Shown here in pieces: positions 22,319-24,521 of a DNA stretch of 24,521 nucleotides. Position 1 is the stretch's first letter; each line of letters starts with the position of its first letter. Location: positions 1 to 24,521 of the forward strand of contig CBFHSX010000027.1 in NCBI GenBank assembly GCA_965658615.1, in the 5' to 3' direction. The translations under genes and the position numbers were made by a program. This DNA is from UBA8337 sp965658615. Its GTDB lineage: Bacteria; Pseudomonadota; Alphaproteobacteria; RS24. The notes beneath the pieces are model-generated. The model made no database searches, was not told the DNA's origin, and was given only the letters and a program-made list of their open reading frames with translations.

Positions 22319-23809
22319 TCAATCGCTGGCCGTTAAAACCTTCCTTAATGCGGCCTGCCAATCGGCTTGCTTGGTCGCGCGTTTTTCGGCCGGCATTCGT
22401 GGCGTAAATTGCACCTCCAAAGCCCAGCCCTCGGCCAGTGCCTCAAGATTGTCAAACCAGCCAATATGCAACATGGCCAGCATCGCCGCGCCCAGTGCCG
22501 TGGTCTCGGTAACAGCCGGACGATCAATCGGGCAAGCGCATAAATCAGCCAGGTTTTGGCACAACCAGTCATTCGCCACCATACCGCCATCGACGCGCAG
22601 ACGCGGCGGCACATCCAGACCTGCCGCCGCCATATCATCACCAATGGCGCGCAGCAAATCATCGGTTTGCAGCGACACGCTTTCCAGCGCGGCGCGCACA
22701 ATATCAGCCTTGCCGGTATCGCGCGTCATATTGAAAAACGCCGCCCGCGCATCGGCGTCCCAATGCGGTGCGCCGAGGCCGGTAAAGGCAGGCACCAAAA
22801 CCGTCTGGCTATCAGGATTGGCCGCTTCGGCGAGGCTTTGCGTCTCGCTCGCCTTTTCAATCAGGCCAAGCCCATCGCGCAACCATTGCACAGTCGCGCC
22901 GGCCATAAAAATACTGCCCTCCAGCGCATAGCTCACCTTGCCGTTAAGGCGATAGCCAATCGTCGTCAGCAGGCGATTATGCGAGATGGCGGGCCGATCG
23001 CCCGTATTGGCCAACACAAAACACCCCGTGCCATAGGTCGACTTTATCATGCCCGGGCGAAAGCACGCCTGCCCGATGGTTGCCGCTTGCTGGTCGCCCG
23101 CCATGCCGCAAATCGGCAACCCGCCCAGCACCGACGCCGTGCCAAAGTCAGCCGCATTGTCCTTCACCTCCGGCATTAGCGCCACCGGCACATTGAACAG
23201 CGCCAGCAAATCAGCGTCCCAGACATTATCGTGAATATTAAACAGGCTGGTGCGCGCCGCATTGCTCGCATCGGTAACATGCGCCGTGCCGCCGCTTAAT
23301 TGCCATACCAGCCAGCTGTCTATCGTGCCAAAGGCCAGTTCACCGGCCTCGGCGCGGGCGCGGGCGCCCCCTACATTGTCGAGCAACCAGCCGAGTTTGC
23401 TGGCCGAAAAATACGGGTCGAGCAGCAAACCGGTTTTGTCGGAAATCATTGCCTCATGACCCGCCGCTTTCAGCGCGTCGCAAATCTCAGCCGTGCGGCG
23501 GTCCTGCCAGACAATCGCATTGGCGATGGGCGCGCCGGTCTTGCGGTCCCAAACTACCGCCGTCTCACGCTGATTGGTAATGCCGATGGCGGCAAAATTT
23601 TCTGCTCCCAATTCATCCAGCACGCGCTCGCAACAGGCCAGCGTGGTCTGCCAGATCTCCATCGCATCATGCTCGACCCAGCCATTGGCCGGAAAGATTT
23701 GCGTGAACTCCTCTTGTGCCACAGCGCGCACGGCACCCGATTTGTCAAACGCCAGCGCCCGCGACGAGGTCGTGCCCTGATCGATACTCAAAATAAACTG
23801 TTCACGCAT
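22319..23809 (-). CDS. glpK: Glycerol kinase
   Basis: This 496-residue FGGY kinase has the glycerol kinase hallmarks: ILSIDQGTTSSRA at the N terminus, NQRE (Arg81, Glu82) and WQDRRT, Tyr133, GTIDSWLVW, and MAGDQQAATIGQ with the catalytic Asp239. STYGTGCFVLANTG and VDGGMVANDWLCQ follow. It phosphorylates glycerol to sn-glycerol 3-phosphate in the cytoplasm. The loop that binds the allosteric inhibitor fructose 1,6-bisphosphate in E. coli (GGKGGTR) is shortened here to SVLGGLP and lacks the key Arg, so inhibition by that metabolite is unlikely. ATG 23809 follows a GGGAG site. A VOC protein gene lies 19 bases upstream and an aldolase-family gene 50 bases downstream; no glpF or glpD is visible in the window. 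Confidence 0.96.
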   Translation of the reverse strand: MREQFILSIDQGTTSSRALAFDKSGAVRAVAQEEFTQIFPANGWVEHDAMEIWQTTLACCERVLDELGAENFAAIGITNQRETAVVWDRKTGAPIANAIVWQDRRTAEICDALKAAGHEAMISDKTGLLLDPYFSASKLGWLLDNVGGARARAEAGELAFGTIDSWLVWQLSGGTAHVTDASNAARTSLFNIHDNVWDADLLALFNVPVALMPEVKDNAADFGTASVLGGLPICGMAGDQQAATIGQACFRPGMIKSTYGTGCFVLANTGDRPAISHNRLLTTIGYRLNGKVSYALEGSIFMAGATVQWLRDGLGLIEKASETQSLAEAANPDSQTVLVPAFTGLGAPHWDADARAAFFNMTRDTGKADIVRAALESVSLQTDDLLRAIGDDMAAAGLDVPPRLRVDGGMVANDWLCQNLADLCACPIDRPAVTETTALGAAMLAMLHIGWFDNLEALAEGWALEVQFTPRMPAEKRATKQADWQAALRKVLTASD

Positions 23810-23828
23810 ATACTTGTCTCCCGCTTAC

Positions 23829-24239
23829 TTATTGCCACGGATTATAATCACCAAAGCTCCATATATGGCCACCACAATCGCGCACGGTAAACCCCTCACC
23901 GCCATAATCTTGGGCTTTTAGCGGCATGACGATTTGCGCGCCGGCCGCCAAAGCCTTTTCATAAGCGTCGGTGACATTATCAACCAGCAGATAAATGCCC
24001 TGGGTCGAAATCCCCACCGCCGCCGGCTCGTCAAAATGCCGGCCATATTCATCCTTGCGGGTGCTGGACAGCATAATCATATGCTTTCCTTTAACCAATT
24101 GGGCATGCGCCACCGCTTCGCCATGCCCCTCGACCCGCAGTTGGCAGGTGAAACCAAAGGCTTTTTCAAGCCAAGCAATCGCCGCATCGGCATCGACATA
24201 AACCAGATTGGGAATAAGTGTGTCGCCTTGTTCGGTCAT
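23829..24239 (-). CDS. VOC-family (glyoxalase/PhnB-like) protein
   Basis: This 136-residue protein has a single vicinal oxygen chelate domain of the PhnB-like type. The opening LVYVDADAAIAWLEKAFGF is the family's standard start, HAQLVKGKHMIMLSS the central strand pair, and FTVRDCGGHIWSFGDYNP the closing motif containing the usual D-x-x-G-H. Members bind a metal and act as glyoxalases, fosfomycin- or bleomycin-resistance proteins, or have unknown roles. The ATG has an AGGAAGG ribosome site. It lies 19 bases before glpK and 87 bases from the divergent NAD kinase gene, so it leads the glycerol kinase operon. A link to methylglyoxal removal during glycerol use is possible but not shown. Confidence 0.88.
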   Translation of the reverse strand: MTEQGDTLIPNLVYVDADAAIAWLEKAFGFTCQLRVEGHGEAVAHAQLVKGKHMIMLSSTRKDEYGRHFDEPAAVGISTQGIYLLVDNVTDAYEKALAAGAQIVMPLKAQDYGGEGFTVRDCGGHIWSFGDYNPWQ

Positions 24240-24326
24240 GAGTAGCCTTCCTTTCTGTTATTATCGTGCTACAACACGGTGAGCTTAGTCCCAAACGGGG
24301 CAGCAACCAATGAGGAAAGCAGCTTT

Positions 24327-24521
24327 ATGCCTGCCGCGATCGACAAAAAACTGGCTTTTGTCGCCAGCCAAAACAGCGATGCCGAGGCCGCTTGCGCGAG
24401 CCTGACGCGGCGCTATGGCGGCGTGTCGGTCGACGACGCCGACATTATTGTGGCATTGGGCGGCGACGGCCTGATGCTGCAAACGCTGCATGCGCATATG
24501 AACCAGGGTAAGCCGATTTTC
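24327..24521 (+). CDS. nadK: NAD kinase (3' end outside window)
   Basis: The first 65 residues are visible. DADIIVALGGDGLMLQTLH contains the conserved GGDG motif (residues 45-48), and the short N terminus before it is typical of alphaproteobacterial NAD kinases. The enzyme phosphorylates NAD to NADP. ATG 24327 has GAGGA at 24312-24316, about ten bases upstream. Other ATGs nearby are in different frames. The gene is divergent from the VOC gene across 87 bases. The frame stays open to the window's end, so the protein is cut, not damaged. Confidence 0.9.
   Translation, partial: MPAAIDKKLAFVASQNSDAEAACASLTRRYGGVSVDDADIIVALGGDGLMLQTLHAHMNQGKPIF

Overview
The window looks like part of a draft or metagenome-assembled genome of a free-living, probably marine, alphaproteobacterium. 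That placement is inference. It rests on the mid-50s GC content judged by eye, the gene families present, and very tight gene packing. A run of ten N at 19645-19654 shows the sequence is scaffolded. I see no insertion sequence, integrase, CRISPR array, phage gene or rRNA. There is one tRNA (Thr, anticodon TGT) and 27 protein genes, two of them cut by the window edges. No stretch over 300 bases lacks a gene. All four convergent gene pairs meet within 6 bases or overlap, and the four divergent gaps are about 90-140 bases.

Layout. (1) 1-3622, plus strand: the end of a Gfo/Idh/MocA-family gene, an aldo/keto reductase, an SsuD-like flavin-dependent sulfonate monooxygenase, a ROK sugar kinase and a single-domain rhodanese, closely spaced or overlapping. 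The combination fits oxidative desulfurization of a sulfosugar such as sulfoquinovose: glycoside release, C-S oxygenolysis to 6-oxoglucose plus sulfite, reduction to glucose, then phosphorylation. This is the most interesting part of the window. (2) 3629-7202, minus: small membrane protein, AlkB repair dioxygenase, glutathione transferase and FATP-type acyl-CoA synthetase. (3) 7305-8285, plus: quinone oxidoreductase. (4) 8288-10975, minus: an envelope group with a small Cys-containing protein, a lipoprotein, a LolA-like periplasmic protein and a DUF3137 membrane protein. (5) 11100-11792, plus: pirin. (6) 11789-17673, minus: TauD-like dioxygenase, an SDR with an eroded active site, tRNA-Thr, a glutathione transferase, a DUF1538 transporter with two P-II-type proteins, and another glutathione transferase. 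(7) 17816-21055, plus: YtcJ-type amidohydrolase, COG0523 GTPase and cytochrome b561. (8) 21052-24239, minus: cytochrome c', class II aldolase/adducin protein, glycerol kinase and a VOC protein. (9) 24327 to the end, plus: start of NAD kinase.

Working together: region 1 reads as a catabolic pathway. In region 6, DUF1538, a P-II protein with a Lys/Ala-rich tail and a second P-II-like protein form a compact operon, suggesting an ion transporter controlled by nucleotide-sensing subunits. The remaining genes are mostly metabolic, repair and envelope housekeeping functions.
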